Source: Pontivivens insulae (GTDB taxonomy: Bacteria; Pseudomonadota; Alphaproteobacteria; Rhodobacterales; Rhodobacteraceae). Taken from it: DNA of 64,000 nt. This document shows, piece by piece, positions 41,502 through 50,713 of this stretch. Every line of letters starts with the position of its first letter. The first letter of the stretch is position 1. The stretch lies in NCBI RefSeq assembly GCF_900302495.1, contig NZ_OMKW01000003.1:248001-312000 (forward strand), given 5' to 3'. The translations under genes were made by a program, and so were the position numbers. The notes under the pieces are model-generated. The model saw only the letters and a list, made by a program, of their open reading frames with translations, did not search any database and was not told the DNA's origin.

Positions 41502-42899
41502 ATGACCGCCGCCCATCCCCTGAGCCTTCCCACGTCGCCTGAGATCGACGGGAATGCGCCAGATGCCCTTGAACAACTGCGCGAATGGGCCACCGCCCAC
41601 GGGGTTGAGGAGGTTGAGTGTGTCTTGCCCGATCTTGCTGGGATCGCACGGGGAAAGGTGATGCCGCTCAAGAAATTCCTCCGCGAAGCGGGTGTACGGC
41701 TGCCCATGTCGACATTCTTTGCCACGATCAACGGTGATTATACCGAGGATGTCGGCCCACAGCTCTATACCGACCCGGATCTTGTCCTGACACCTGATCT
41801 GAGCGCGGTGCGATCCGTGCCCTGGGCCAACGATCGCTCACTGCAAATTATGCACGACGTCGAAACCGAGGACGGATCCCCTTACGAAGTTGCCCCGCGA
41901 CAGGTTTTGCGCCGGGTTGTAGCACTCTATGCCGAGCGTGGCTGGTATCCGGTGGTGGCCCCGGAACTCGAATTCTACCTGGTCAAACCGAACCATGATC
42001 CCAACGAACCGCTGGAACCGCCAACCGGCCGGTCGGGTCGGCAGAGCTTTGGCAATCAGGCGTTCAGTCTTTCGGCCGTTGACGAATATGATGAAGTCAT
42101 CGAGCTGATTTATGACTACGCCGACGCGCAAAACATCGCCATCGACACCATCATTCAGGAAGCCGGACCCGCACAGCTTGAAATCAACATGCTGCACGGT
42201 GATCCGATCAAGCTGGCCGATGAGGTGTTCCTGTTCAAACGTCTGATCCGCGAAGCCGCGCTGCGCTGCGGGCTTTATGCGACATTCATGGCAAAGCCCT
42301 ATGGCGATCAGCTCGGTTCAGCCATGCACATCCACATGAGCGTAACCGATCGGGACGGGCGCAACATCTTCTCAAACGATGATGGCACGGCCTCTCTGGC
42401 GCATGATGCTTTCGTCGGGGGACAACAGACGCATTTTCACGCCGCGACAGCACTCGTCGCGCCATACGTGAACAGCTATCGCCGCCTGATCCCCGGTTGG
42501 TCCGCGCCGATCAATCTGGATTGGGGCGTCGACAACCGAACCACCGGATTGCGCTCTCCACGCGCGGAACCGGCTGCACGGCGGGTCGAGAACCGGGTGG
42601 CAGGGGCCGACGCAAACCCCTATCTCGCGCTCGCCGCCACGCTGGCCTGTGGCTATCTGGGGCTGACGCAGAACCTTGCCCCGCGCGTATTGGTCAAGGG
42701 CAACAGCTACAGCCGGGATCGCGACCTGCCGCCCTCCCTGCTCGACGCAGTTGAGGCGCTCGCGGCCAGTGACGATCTGCGCGGCGTTTTGGGTGATAAA
42801 TTTGTGGACACATTCTGCGCCGTCAAACGCTCGGAACATGATCAGTTCATGCAGGTTATCTCCCCATGGGAGCGTAAGCATCTGCTGATGAACGTCTGA
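41502..42899 (+). CDS. Glutamine synthetase family, probable gamma-glutamylpolyamine synthetase
   Basis: A 465-aa enzyme with the glutamine synthetase fold: CVLPDLAGIARGKVMPLKKF, APELEFYLVKP, EAGPAQLEINMLHGDP, GSAMHIHMSVTDRDGRN and RVENRVAGADANPYLALAATLA. The PuuA/SpuI branch has such sequences and ligates glutamate to putrescine or other amines with ATP. Divergence from the pot operon across 214 bp supports this role. Other gamma-glutamylamine ligases (for methylamine, ethanolamine) cannot be excluded. True ammonia-assimilating GS is unlikely. Confidence 0.8.
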   Translation: MTAAHPLSLPTSPEIDGNAPDALEQLREWATAHGVEEVECVLPDLAGIARGKVMPLKKFLREAGVRLPMSTFFATINGDYTEDVGPQLYTDPDLVLTPDLSAVRSVPWANDRSLQIMHDVETEDGSPYEVAPRQVLRRVVALYAERGWYPVVAPELEFYLVKPNHDPNEPLEPPTGRSGRQSFGNQAFSLSAVDEYDEVIELIYDYADAQNIAIDTIIQEAGPAQLEINMLHGDPIKLADEVFLFKRLIREAALRCGLYATFMAKPYGDQLGSAMHIHMSVTDRDGRNIFSNDDGTASLAHDAFVGGQQTHFHAATALVAPYVNSYRRLIPGWSAPINLDWGVDNRTTGLRSPRAEPAARRVENRVAGADANPYLALAATLACGYLGLTQNLAPRVLVKGNSYSRDRDLPPSLLDAVEALAASDDLRGVLGDKFVDTFCAVKRSEHDQFMQVISPWERKHLLMNV

Positions 42900-42964
42900 T
42901 TGGACAGACGGGGCGGGGTCACCAGACTTCGCCCGAACTGCGTGACCTGAAAATCTGTCGCAAG

Positions 42965-43003
42965 ATGGTCCTTTTGCTTGCCCCCTAAAGCACAAAGGAC
43001 CAT
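42965..43003. promoter_or_regulatory. Large dyad at the MocR gene start
   Basis: ATGGTCCTTT (42965-42974) and AAAGGACCAT (42994-43003) are perfect 10-bp arms. Inside, TGCTT (42975-42979) and AAGCA (42988-42992) extend it, with a single bulged C and an 8-nt centre. The right arm overlaps the first candidate ATG of the MocR gene (43002). Its size and position indicate an autoregulatory operator. Confidence 0.6.
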
Positions 43004-44546
43004 GCTCGCCCACATATTTCACCTTTGTGGCAAGGACTTCGGACAGACCGTGGGCACGATCTCGGAACATGACATCTATCTGTCATCGGACCAGTCCGCA
43101 GGCCTTCAGACGCGCCTGAAAGAATCGATCACCAAGGCAATCTGGGACGGTCGCTTTTCACCCGGTGACAGGCTGCCTGCCAGCCGGGCACTGGCCAACC
43201 ATTTCGGCATCTCACGCATTACGGTCAGCCTTGCCTATGAGGCGTTGGTGGCAACCGGCTATGTCGCATCGCGGGCGCGCAGTGGCTTCTTCGTTGCAGA
43301 TGATGCCCCAAACCAGCGGGATACTGTGGCCGCTCTGCGCGCGGAAGATGATGTGCGTATCGACTGGACGGAACGTCTGGGAATACCCCCCGCCTCGCTC
43401 GGCGGACAGGCTACGCCCACCAACTGGCGGGAATACCGGTTTCCCTTCGTATTCGGCGAACCCGATCTCAGCCGCTTTCCCGTCGATGATTGGCGGACCT
43501 GCGTGCGGCAGGCATCGGGCAAACGATACCTCGAAGCGATTGCGGACGATGCCGCCGATCAGGATGATCAAATGCTACTCGATCAGATCGTCAAGCGATC
43601 ACTGACCGGGCGCGGGGTTTCGGCCAGTGTGAAGGAAGTGTTGGTGACCGCCGGGGCACAGAACGCGCTTTGGCTGTCAGCAAGGATCCTGCTGAAGCAC
43701 GAGCCGGGTGCTGTCTTCGCCATCGAGGATCCCGGGTATCCCGAACTGCGCAATCTGCTCGTCAGCCTCGGGGCAACGCTCGCGCCTGTCCCCGTCGATG
43801 ACGAAGGGATCATTGTGGACGCGATCCCGCCAGAGACTCGGGTCGTGTGCGTCACGCCCAGCCACCAGGCCCCGACCGGCGCGACGATGAGCATGAAACG
43901 CCGGGGGGAATTGCTTGCCCGCGCGGAAGCCGAAGACTTCATCATCATCGAAGACGATTACGATTTCGAGATGAGCTATCGCAGCCCCGGCATGCCCGCG
44001 CTCAAGTCGCTCGACCGGCAAGGACGGGTCGTCTATATCGGCAGTTTCTCAAAATCCATGTTTCCCGGATTGCGGCTGGGCTATCTGACCGCCGACATCA
44101 GTTTCGTTGAGCGCGCACGCGCTGCCCGCACGCTGACAGCGCGCCATCCGCCCGGCCTCACGCAACGGGCGGCGGCCTGCTTTCTTTCAGCGGGGCACTA
44201 CAACGCACATGCAAGACGTATGCGCACCCGCATGGAACGACGTCATGCTGTCCTGCGCGAGGCGATTGAGGCCGAAGGCTTTGCCGATGCATTGGCGAGC
44301 GGATTTTCTGGCGCGTTTCTGTGGTTCGAAGGACCGGACGGACTGGATGCCGATCGCCTGAAAGAAGACCTGAAACACCGCAGTGTCCTGATCGAGCCGG
44401 GATCGAGCTTTTATGCAGGGGACAGTACCGCGCGTAATACGATCCGCATCGGATTTTCCGCCATCGCAACGGCTCGGATCGCAGAGGGCGTTGCGCTGAT
44501 CTGCCAAGGCATTCGCGATCAGCTTTCCGAGGGCGGCGCCGCCTAG
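43002..44546 (+). CDS. MocR/GabR-type regulator (GntR HTH fused to aminotransferase)
   Basis: About 514 aa. The N-terminal winged helix (LKESITKAIWDGRFSPGDRLPASRALANHFGISRITVSLAYEAL) is GntR-type; a linker leads to a class I aminotransferase-like domain with the PLP lysine in IGSFSKSMFPGLRLGYL and the DDYDFEM motif. MocR proteins bind PLP-linked ligands to control amine metabolism. The start is unsure: ATG 43002 lies inside the dyad, so GTG 43050 may be the real one. It sits between polyamine and methylated-amine genes and probably regulates one of these. Confidence 0.87.
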   Translation: MLAHIFHLCGKDFGQTVGTISEHDIYLSSDQSAGLQTRLKESITKAIWDGRFSPGDRLPASRALANHFGISRITVSLAYEALVATGYVASRARSGFFVADDAPNQRDTVAALRAEDDVRIDWTERLGIPPASLGGQATPTNWREYRFPFVFGEPDLSRFPVDDWRTCVRQASGKRYLEAIADDAADQDDQMLLDQIVKRSLTGRGVSASVKEVLVTAGAQNALWLSARILLKHEPGAVFAIEDPGYPELRNLLVSLGATLAPVPVDDEGIIVDAIPPETRVVCVTPSHQAPTGATMSMKRRGELLARAEAEDFIIIEDDYDFEMSYRSPGMPALKSLDRQGRVVYIGSFSKSMFPGLRLGYLTADISFVERARAARTLTARHPPGLTQRAAACFLSAGHYNAHARRMRTRMERRHAVLREAIEAEGFADALASGFSGAFLWFEGPDGLDADRLKEDLKHRSVLIEPGSSFYAGDSTARNTIRIGFSAIATARIAEGVALICQGIRDQLSEGGAA

Positions 44547-44567
44547 GGCAGCACCGCCTTCATATTC

Positions 44568-47012
44568 TTAAACCTTCACACGCTCGCTCTTCGGATCATA
44601 GAGCGGCTTAAGGCTGGCCGTTGCAGTCACACGCTCTCCGGCGACTTCGATCTGGTAGGTCGAGTCCAGAACCTCGGCAACGCTTTGCCCGGCGCAGGGC
44701 ACATAGCCCATGCCGATGGCCCCACCCAGCGTGTGGCCGTAGTTGCCGGAGGTGACATAGCTCACGATCTCCCCATCCCGCAGGATCGGTTCGGCGTGGA
44801 ACAGCATCTTGTCCGGGTCGGTCAACTGGAATTGCAGCATGCGCATTTGCAAGCCGCCTTCCTTGCGCGACAGAACCGCGTCACGACCGATGAAGTCTGG
44901 TTTGGCTGTCTTCACGGCAAAGCCAAGACCGGCCTCCAGCACATGGTCCTCTCCGGTGATGTCGTGACCGAAATGGCGGAAGCCCTTCTCGATCCGGCAG
45001 GAGTCCATCATGTGCAGACCGCAGAGCTTCAGGCCCAGCGGCGCGCCCGCCTGCCACAACACTTCGAACACATGGGCAGCCTGATCGGTGGGCACGTAAA
45101 GCTCCCACCCAAGCTCGCCCACATAGGTCACGCGATGCGCGCGGGCGAGCGTCATCCCGATCTCGACCTCGCGGGCCTTGCCAAAGGGATGAACCTCGTT
45201 CGACCAATCGTCCGGGCTGACCGCCTTAAGCAGATCTCGGGATTTCGGACCCATGACACAGATCACGGCCTCGGCTGATGTCATGTCAGTCAGAACCACG
45301 AAGCGATCCCCAACATGCCGCCGCATCCATGCCATATCGCGCACCAGCGTCGCGGCAGGCGTCACAACGATATAGGAGGTTTCGCTCAAGCGGGTGACGG
45401 TGATATCCGCCTCGATCCCGCCATTCACGTTGAGCATCTGGGTGTAGACGATCTTGCCCACTGGCACGGACATATCGCCACCGCAGACATGATTCAGAAA
45501 TGCTTCGGCATCCGGCCCTTCGACCTTGATCTTCCCGAAGGAGGACATGTCATAGAGACCGACACCATTTCGGATCGCGTCATGCTCTGCCTTCTGGTTG
45601 TCGAACCAGTTCTGACGGCCCCAGTCATAGCGGTACTCCCGCTCCTGCCCTTCATTTGCAAACCAGTTGGCGCGTTCCCACCCGGCAAACTCACCGAAGA
45701 CCGCACCGTTTTCAGCCAGCAAATTGTGCAGCGGAGAGCGGCGGATGCCGCGTGACGTCGCCTTCTGCCGGTATGGGAAGTGATCTGCATAGAGCAGGCC
45801 CAGCGTCTCAGACACACGCTCCTTCAGATAGCGTTTGTTGCGCTGGAAGGGCTGCATTCGGGCGATGTCCACGTCTCCGATGTCGAAGGGTGGCAGGCCC
45901 GTATCCATCCAATGCGCTAGCGCCATGCCGGCACCGCCCGAGGATTGGATGCCGATGGAGTTGAAGCCCGCACAAACGTAATAGCCGTCCAGCTCCGGCG
46001 CGGGGCCGAGGTGATAGGCATCATCCGGTGTGAAGCTTTCCGGCCCGTTGAAGAAGGTGTGAATCCCCGCCTCTGCTAGCATAGGCACGCGGCTCACCGC
46101 TTGCTCCAGGATCGGCTCGAAATGGTCGAAATCCTCGGGCAGTTGGTCGAACTCGAAATCAGCCGGGATCCCATCGACGGCCCATGGCTTTGCCACGGGC
46201 TCGAACGCGCCGAGCAGGATCTTGCCCGCGTCTTCCTTGTAGTAAGCGCATTCATCTGGGACGCGCAGAACCGGAAGCTGGGTCATGCCCGCAATGTTCT
46301 CGGTCACGATGTAGAAGTGCTCACAGGCCTGAAGTGGCACGTTCACGCCCGCCATCTTGCCGAAGTCCCGCGCCCACATGCCGCCGCAGTTGACAACATT
46401 GGGCGTTGTGATCGTTCCGGTTTCGTCACCGCGCCGCCAATGGATTGCCGTAACACGCCCCCGGTCCTGATCGACGCCTGTGACTTCGACGCCTTCAAAG
46501 ACCTGCGCGCCACGCTGGCGTGCGCCTTTCGCAAGCGAAAGCGCGATGTTGGCCGGATCGCCCTGCCCGTCGAGCGGCAGGTGAACCGCTGCCGTCATGT
46601 CCTCTGTGTTCACATGGGGATAGAGTTCACGCACTTCCGCGTCGCTGACCTCATGCACTTCAACCCCAAAGGAGCGTGCCATAGAGGCCTGTCGCAGCAC
46701 TTCCTCCCGCCGCGCCTCGGTCAGCGCCATGGTGATGGAGCCGCAGCGGCGGAAGCCGGTGGCGATCCCCGTCTCGGCCTCAAGCTCGCCATAGAGCTCC
46801 TGCGAGTATTTCGCGAGCCGGGTCATGTTCTTGCTGGCGCGCAGCTGAGCGATCAGCCCTGCCGCGTGCCATGTGGTGCCAGAGGTCAAGCGCTTGCGCT
46901 CTAACAGCACCACGTCTTTCCATCCGAGCTTCGTCAGGTGGTATGCAACCGAACAGCCTGCGATCCCGCCACCGACGATGACGGCCCGGGCCTGCGTTGG
47001 AAGAGCGTTCAT
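44568..47012 (-). CDS. Dimethylglycine/sarcosine dehydrogenase-like flavoprotein 1
   Basis: An 814-aa enzyme. N-terminal FAD domain: VIVGGGIAGCSVAYHL and TSGTTWHAAGLIAQL, where the His (H49) matches the residue carrying covalent FAD in mammalian dimethylglycine dehydrogenase. The C-terminal half is a GcvT-like folate domain (GLYDMSSFGKIKVEGPDAEAFLN, YVGELGWELYVPTDQA). It demethylates an N-methyl amino acid, passing the C1 unit to tetrahydrofolate. It overlaps the second flavoprotein by ATGA and shares its architecture, a likely old duplication. Confidence 0.86.
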   Translation of the reverse strand: MNALPTQARAVIVGGGIAGCSVAYHLTKLGWKDVVLLERKRLTSGTTWHAAGLIAQLRASKNMTRLAKYSQELYGELEAETGIATGFRRCGSITMALTEARREEVLRQASMARSFGVEVHEVSDAEVRELYPHVNTEDMTAAVHLPLDGQGDPANIALSLAKGARQRGAQVFEGVEVTGVDQDRGRVTAIHWRRGDETGTITTPNVVNCGGMWARDFGKMAGVNVPLQACEHFYIVTENIAGMTQLPVLRVPDECAYYKEDAGKILLGAFEPVAKPWAVDGIPADFEFDQLPEDFDHFEPILEQAVSRVPMLAEAGIHTFFNGPESFTPDDAYHLGPAPELDGYYVCAGFNSIGIQSSGGAGMALAHWMDTGLPPFDIGDVDIARMQPFQRNKRYLKERVSETLGLLYADHFPYRQKATSRGIRRSPLHNLLAENGAVFGEFAGWERANWFANEGQEREYRYDWGRQNWFDNQKAEHDAIRNGVGLYDMSSFGKIKVEGPDAEAFLNHVCGGDMSVPVGKIVYTQMLNVNGGIEADITVTRLSETSYIVVTPAATLVRDMAWMRRHVGDRFVVLTDMTSAEAVICVMGPKSRDLLKAVSPDDWSNEVHPFGKAREVEIGMTLARAHRVTYVGELGWELYVPTDQAAHVFEVLWQAGAPLGLKLCGLHMMDSCRIEKGFRHFGHDITGEDHVLEAGLGFAVKTAKPDFIGRDAVLSRKEGGLQMRMLQFQLTDPDKMLFHAEPILRDGEIVSYVTSGNYGHTLGGAIGMGYVPCAGQSVAEVLDSTYQIEVAGERVTATASLKPLYDPKSERVKV

Positions 47013-49381
47013 GCCTTGATCCGCGCATTATCCGCGTCCCAGAGGGTCGCGTTGGGTTGAATGGTGGCTTTGTGGCGCGTGCCAAAGATCTCCACTTCGA
47101 CCTGGCCCTCAATACCTTTGTCGATCATGGCGAGCGCGATGGCCTTACCCGTGCGGTGGCCCCACCCGGCAGAGCTGGTCAGGCCCACATGCTTGCCATC
47201 CTGCCAGACGGAGGAGAGCGGTGCGGCATCGCAATCGCCCTCATCATCCATGACGAGGGACACGACGCGCTTATCTGCTTCGCCTTGATTGGGCACGCCC
47301 AATTCAGCCAGCGTGTAGTCCGCATTCAACTCATGCCCCCACGCCATGTAGCCCTTTTCGAGCCGCATGGAGTCGAGCGCATACATGCCAACAGGCTTAC
47401 CACCTGCCGCGATGATCGAGTCATAGGCTGCCGGACCGGCAGAGGCTGGCATGTGCATTTCCCACCCCAATTCCCCAGCGAAGGAGACGCGCAGCATGTC
47501 GAACTCGACACCGTTCACGCTAGCGGTCTGATGGGTCAGCCATCCCTTCTCAAGGTCTGCTTCGATGGCGCTGGCGGCGACGACGTCGCGCGCCTTCGGC
47601 CCGGTCACCAGCATGATCGTGGTATCCTCGGTCACGTTGGTCAGCGTGAACGCTGCATCCGCTGGCATTGCGGCCTGCAACATCTCGAGATCTTTCCATT
47701 CAGCCACAGCCGCCGTCATCAGCAGGAAGTCATCCTCGCCGCGGCGCGTGATGGTCATCTCAGCCTGGAACTTGCCATTCTTCGACTTGAAATACGCAAG
47801 ACGGGTCCGACCGACCTTTGGCAGCTTCGAGACGCTGACCGTCTCCAGCCACTCCCCCGCGCCGGGCCCGTTGAGTGCATAGCGGGTCAGACCGGTGAGG
47901 TCGATGACACCGCACTCGTCGCGCACGATTGCGCATTCGCGGCCCACCGCATCAAACCACGGGCCACGGCGCTCGTAGGTTGCCGCCGCTTCCAGATCGG
48001 TGTTGTCGCCGTCCTTGGCAAACCAGACGGGGCGCTCCCATCCGCCAAATACGCCAAACACGGCACCTGCGGCTTCATGCTTCGCATGCAATGAGGACAG
48101 CCGCTTGTTGCGTCCTTCGGGCCAGTTGTAGTGTGCAAAGTGGATCGCGTACTCGTTGTCGTAGATCTCTTTGCCCTTGGCGTCGCAATAGTCCTGATCG
48201 GTGTAGGACGTGTAGCGGCGCGGATCGACGGGCCATGCGTCCCACTCGGTCTCACCGTCGATGATCCATTCCGCCATCATCTTGCCCGCACCACCGGACT
48301 GGATGATACCAAAGGTGAACGCTGTCGCCTCGAACGCCTTCTCGACACCCGGCATCGGGCCGATCAGCGGCAGGCCGTCAGGAGCGTACGGGATCGGGCC
48401 GTTGATGACGCGTTGCAGACCGACCGAGCCGAGCAGCGGGACGCGCTCGCACGCATCCTCGATATAGCTCTCGATCCGCTCCAGATCGTCGGGGAACAGC
48501 TGGAAGGAGAAGTCATCGGGGCGCTGGTCATCTTCGGTGCGCCAGTGGATGCGGCCACCCTTCTCGTATGGCCCCAGCAGCAGGCCGTGCTTTTCCTGGC
48601 GTAGATAGTAGGAGGAATCCGGATCGCGGATCATCGGCATGGTGGGAACGTCTTTAAGCTCCTCAATCTCCTCGGTCACCAGATACTGGTGCGCCATAAC
48701 GGTTTGCGGCACGGGCCGCCCGCCATGCTTTAGGAACATGTTGCCGATGTCGGGGGCGTAATAACCCGCGGCATTCACGACGAACTCACAGCGCACGTCG
48801 CCTTGCGGCGTATGGATCACCCACTCGTCGCCGTCGCGTGTCACGTCGGTGACAGGACAGCTGCGAATGATCTTGGCACCGCCGTCCCGCGCGCCTTTTG
48901 CATAGGCTTGCGTGACCTGAGACGGGTCAATGTCGCCGTCGCGCGCATCCCAAAGACCGCCGACCAGATCGTGGCCTTCCATCTGGGGAACGTATTCCTT
49001 GAGCTGATCGACCGAGATCACGTCGATCTGGCGGCCCATGCTGGCGGCCATATCGGCCACATGCTCGAACTCGCGCATCCGCTCTTTGGTATGGGCCAGA
49101 CGAACAGCGCCCGTCTGGTGATAGTTGATCGGATAGCCGACCTCATCACCCAGCCTCTCAAACAGGTCGATGGAATAGGCCTGCATCTGCATGACGGTCC
49201 ACGACCCTGAGAAGGTCGGGCAGTTGCCAGCGGCGTGCCATGTCGAGCCCGCCGTTAGTTCTGACTTTTCGAGGAGGAGCACATCGCTCCATCCCCGTTG
49301 GGTCAGGTGGTAGAGCGTGGAACAGCCGACCGCCCCCCCACCGATGATAACGACACGAGCGGTTGAGGGGAGGTCTGCCAT
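47009..49381 (-). CDS. Dimethylglycine/sarcosine dehydrogenase-like flavoprotein 2
   Basis: A 790-aa paralogue with the same domain order: VIIGGGAVGCSTLYHL and TAGSTWHAAGNCPTFSGSWTVMQMQ (H49 at the presumed FAD-linking position), and a GcvT-like C-terminal half (GVIDLTGLTRYALNGPGAGEWLE, FAGELGWEMHMPAS). After the shared HAAG the two copies differ, suggesting different N-methylated substrates. It is 6 bp downstream of the aminotransferase gene and 4-bp overlapped with the next copy, so the three form one operon. Confidence 0.86.
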   Translation of the reverse strand: MADLPSTARVVIIGGGAVGCSTLYHLTQRGWSDVLLLEKSELTAGSTWHAAGNCPTFSGSWTVMQMQAYSIDLFERLGDEVGYPINYHQTGAVRLAHTKERMREFEHVADMAASMGRQIDVISVDQLKEYVPQMEGHDLVGGLWDARDGDIDPSQVTQAYAKGARDGGAKIIRSCPVTDVTRDGDEWVIHTPQGDVRCEFVVNAAGYYAPDIGNMFLKHGGRPVPQTVMAHQYLVTEEIEELKDVPTMPMIRDPDSSYYLRQEKHGLLLGPYEKGGRIHWRTEDDQRPDDFSFQLFPDDLERIESYIEDACERVPLLGSVGLQRVINGPIPYAPDGLPLIGPMPGVEKAFEATAFTFGIIQSGGAGKMMAEWIIDGETEWDAWPVDPRRYTSYTDQDYCDAKGKEIYDNEYAIHFAHYNWPEGRNKRLSSLHAKHEAAGAVFGVFGGWERPVWFAKDGDNTDLEAAATYERRGPWFDAVGRECAIVRDECGVIDLTGLTRYALNGPGAGEWLETVSVSKLPKVGRTRLAYFKSKNGKFQAEMTITRRGEDDFLLMTAAVAEWKDLEMLQAAMPADAAFTLTNVTEDTTIMLVTGPKARDVVAASAIEADLEKGWLTHQTASVNGVEFDMLRVSFAGELGWEMHMPASAGPAAYDSIIAAGGKPVGMYALDSMRLEKGYMAWGHELNADYTLAELGVPNQGEADKRVVSLVMDDEGDCDAAPLSSVWQDGKHVGLTSSAGWGHRTGKAIALAMIDKGIEGQVEVEIFGTRHKATIQPNATLWDADNARIKA

Positions 49382-49387
49382 TTGGTC

Positions 49388-50713
49388 TTAGCCTTCGTGT
49401 TGGTCGAGCGAGGAGCGGAACTTGTCCACGATCTCGTCGATATGCTCTTTTTCCATGATGAACTGGGGGGCGATGATCGCGTTGTCGCCGGTGAACTTCA
49501 CGCTCAGGCCGTTCCAGAACATCTCTTTCTGCAAGGTTGTGCCGCGCAAGCCGGGCATCGCGCCCTGATGCACTTCGATCCCTGCCATGAAACCCGCGAC
49601 ACGGATGTCGTTGACCATATCATGATCTTTCAGGCTCATCATCGCGTCCTGGAAGTAGGGGATCATGTCGTGGGTGCGCGCCACCAGATCTTCCTCTTCC
49701 AGAATATCCATCATCGCGAGGCCCGCTGCACATGCGGCAGGGTGTCCCGAATACGTGTAGCCGTGGAAGAACTCGGTTAGGCCATCCGGCGAACCACCGG
49801 TGACGGTCTCATAAATCTCATCCTTCACGGCAACCGCACCCATCGGGATGGAGCCATTGGTCAGCGCCTTTGCCATCGTCATGATGTCGGGCACGACGTC
49901 ATAGTGCTGGGCCGCGAAGTTGGTGCCCATGCGGCCAAAGCCTGTGATGACCTCATCAAAGACCAGCAATATGCCATGCTGATCGCAGATCTCGCGCAGA
50001 CGCTTGAGATAGCCGACCGGCGGCGGAAGCGCGCCCGTAGAACCAGCAACCGGCTCAACAAAGACCGCTGCGATATTGCCCGCTCCATAAGTCTCGCAAA
50101 TGCGCTGAAGGTCGTTGGCAAGCTCAACACCGCGATGCTCCGAGTGTCCGCCGGGGATGAACTTCTCCTCGGGGTTGTGGGTGTGACGCATCATCACAAC
50201 GCCCGGAATGGTCGCGTGGAAGATATCGCGGTTCTTGACCATGCCAGACAGGGACACTCCGCCGATATTCACACCATGATAGGCACGCTCACGGCTGACA
50301 AAGCGGGAACGGGCGTCGCCGCGCGCGTGGTGATACGCCATCGCAATCTTGAGTGCGGTGTCCACCGCCTCGGACCCCGAGTTCACGAAGAAGACGTGGT
50401 TGATCGGCTCTGGCGTCAGGCGCGAGATGCGCTCAGCCAGCGCGAAGCTGCCCGGATGACCCACCTGAAACGGCATGACATAGGTATATTCCTGCATCTG
50501 CTTGTGGACCGCCTCGACGATCTTCGGGTGACAGTGCCCGGCAGGAGAGCAGAACAGCCCGCTCGACCCATCCAGAACGCGCCCACCGCGGTGGTCGATC
50601 AGATGGGTGCCTTCCGCTTTGACGACCAGTCGCGGATCCTTTTTAAAACCCCGGTTGTCCGAGAAGGGCATCCAATGCTCTTCAAGCGAATTCGAACGAG
50701 AATCGTAGGCCAT
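49388..50713 (-). CDS. Class III omega-aminotransferase (beta-alanine:pyruvate type)
   Basis: A 441-aa PLP enzyme. SLEEHWMPFSDNRGFKKDPRLVV, GRVLDGSSGLFCSPAGHCHPKI, DEVITGFGRMGTNF and the Schiff-base lysine in TMAKALTNGSIPMGA are typical of omega-amino acid:pyruvate transaminases. Such enzymes act on beta-alanine, putrescine or related amines. As first gene of the operon with two DMGDH-like enzymes, and close to pot genes and a MocR regulator, it probably deaminates an amine from the same catabolic route. ATG 50713 has AGGAGG upstream. Confidence 0.87.
   Translation of the reverse strand: MAYDSRSNSLEEHWMPFSDNRGFKKDPRLVVKAEGTHLIDHRGGRVLDGSSGLFCSPAGHCHPKIVEAVHKQMQEYTYVMPFQVGHPGSFALAERISRLTPEPINHVFFVNSGSEAVDTALKIAMAYHHARGDARSRFVSRERAYHGVNIGGVSLSGMVKNRDIFHATIPGVVMMRHTHNPEEKFIPGGHSEHRGVELANDLQRICETYGAGNIAAVFVEPVAGSTGALPPPVGYLKRLREICDQHGILLVFDEVITGFGRMGTNFAAQHYDVVPDIMTMAKALTNGSIPMGAVAVKDEIYETVTGGSPDGLTEFFHGYTYSGHPAACAAGLAMMDILEEEDLVARTHDMIPYFQDAMMSLKDHDMVNDIRVAGFMAGIEVHQGAMPGLRGTTLQKEMFWNGLSVKFTGDNAIIAPQFIMEKEHIDEIVDKFRSSLDQHEG

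Noticed and set aside
44568-49381. DMSP demethylase DmdA
   Set aside because: The GcvT-like C-terminal halves resemble DmdA's fold, but both proteins have a full N-terminal FAD domain, as in dimethylglycine dehydrogenase; DmdA is a stand-alone GcvT-like protein of about 360-370 aa.
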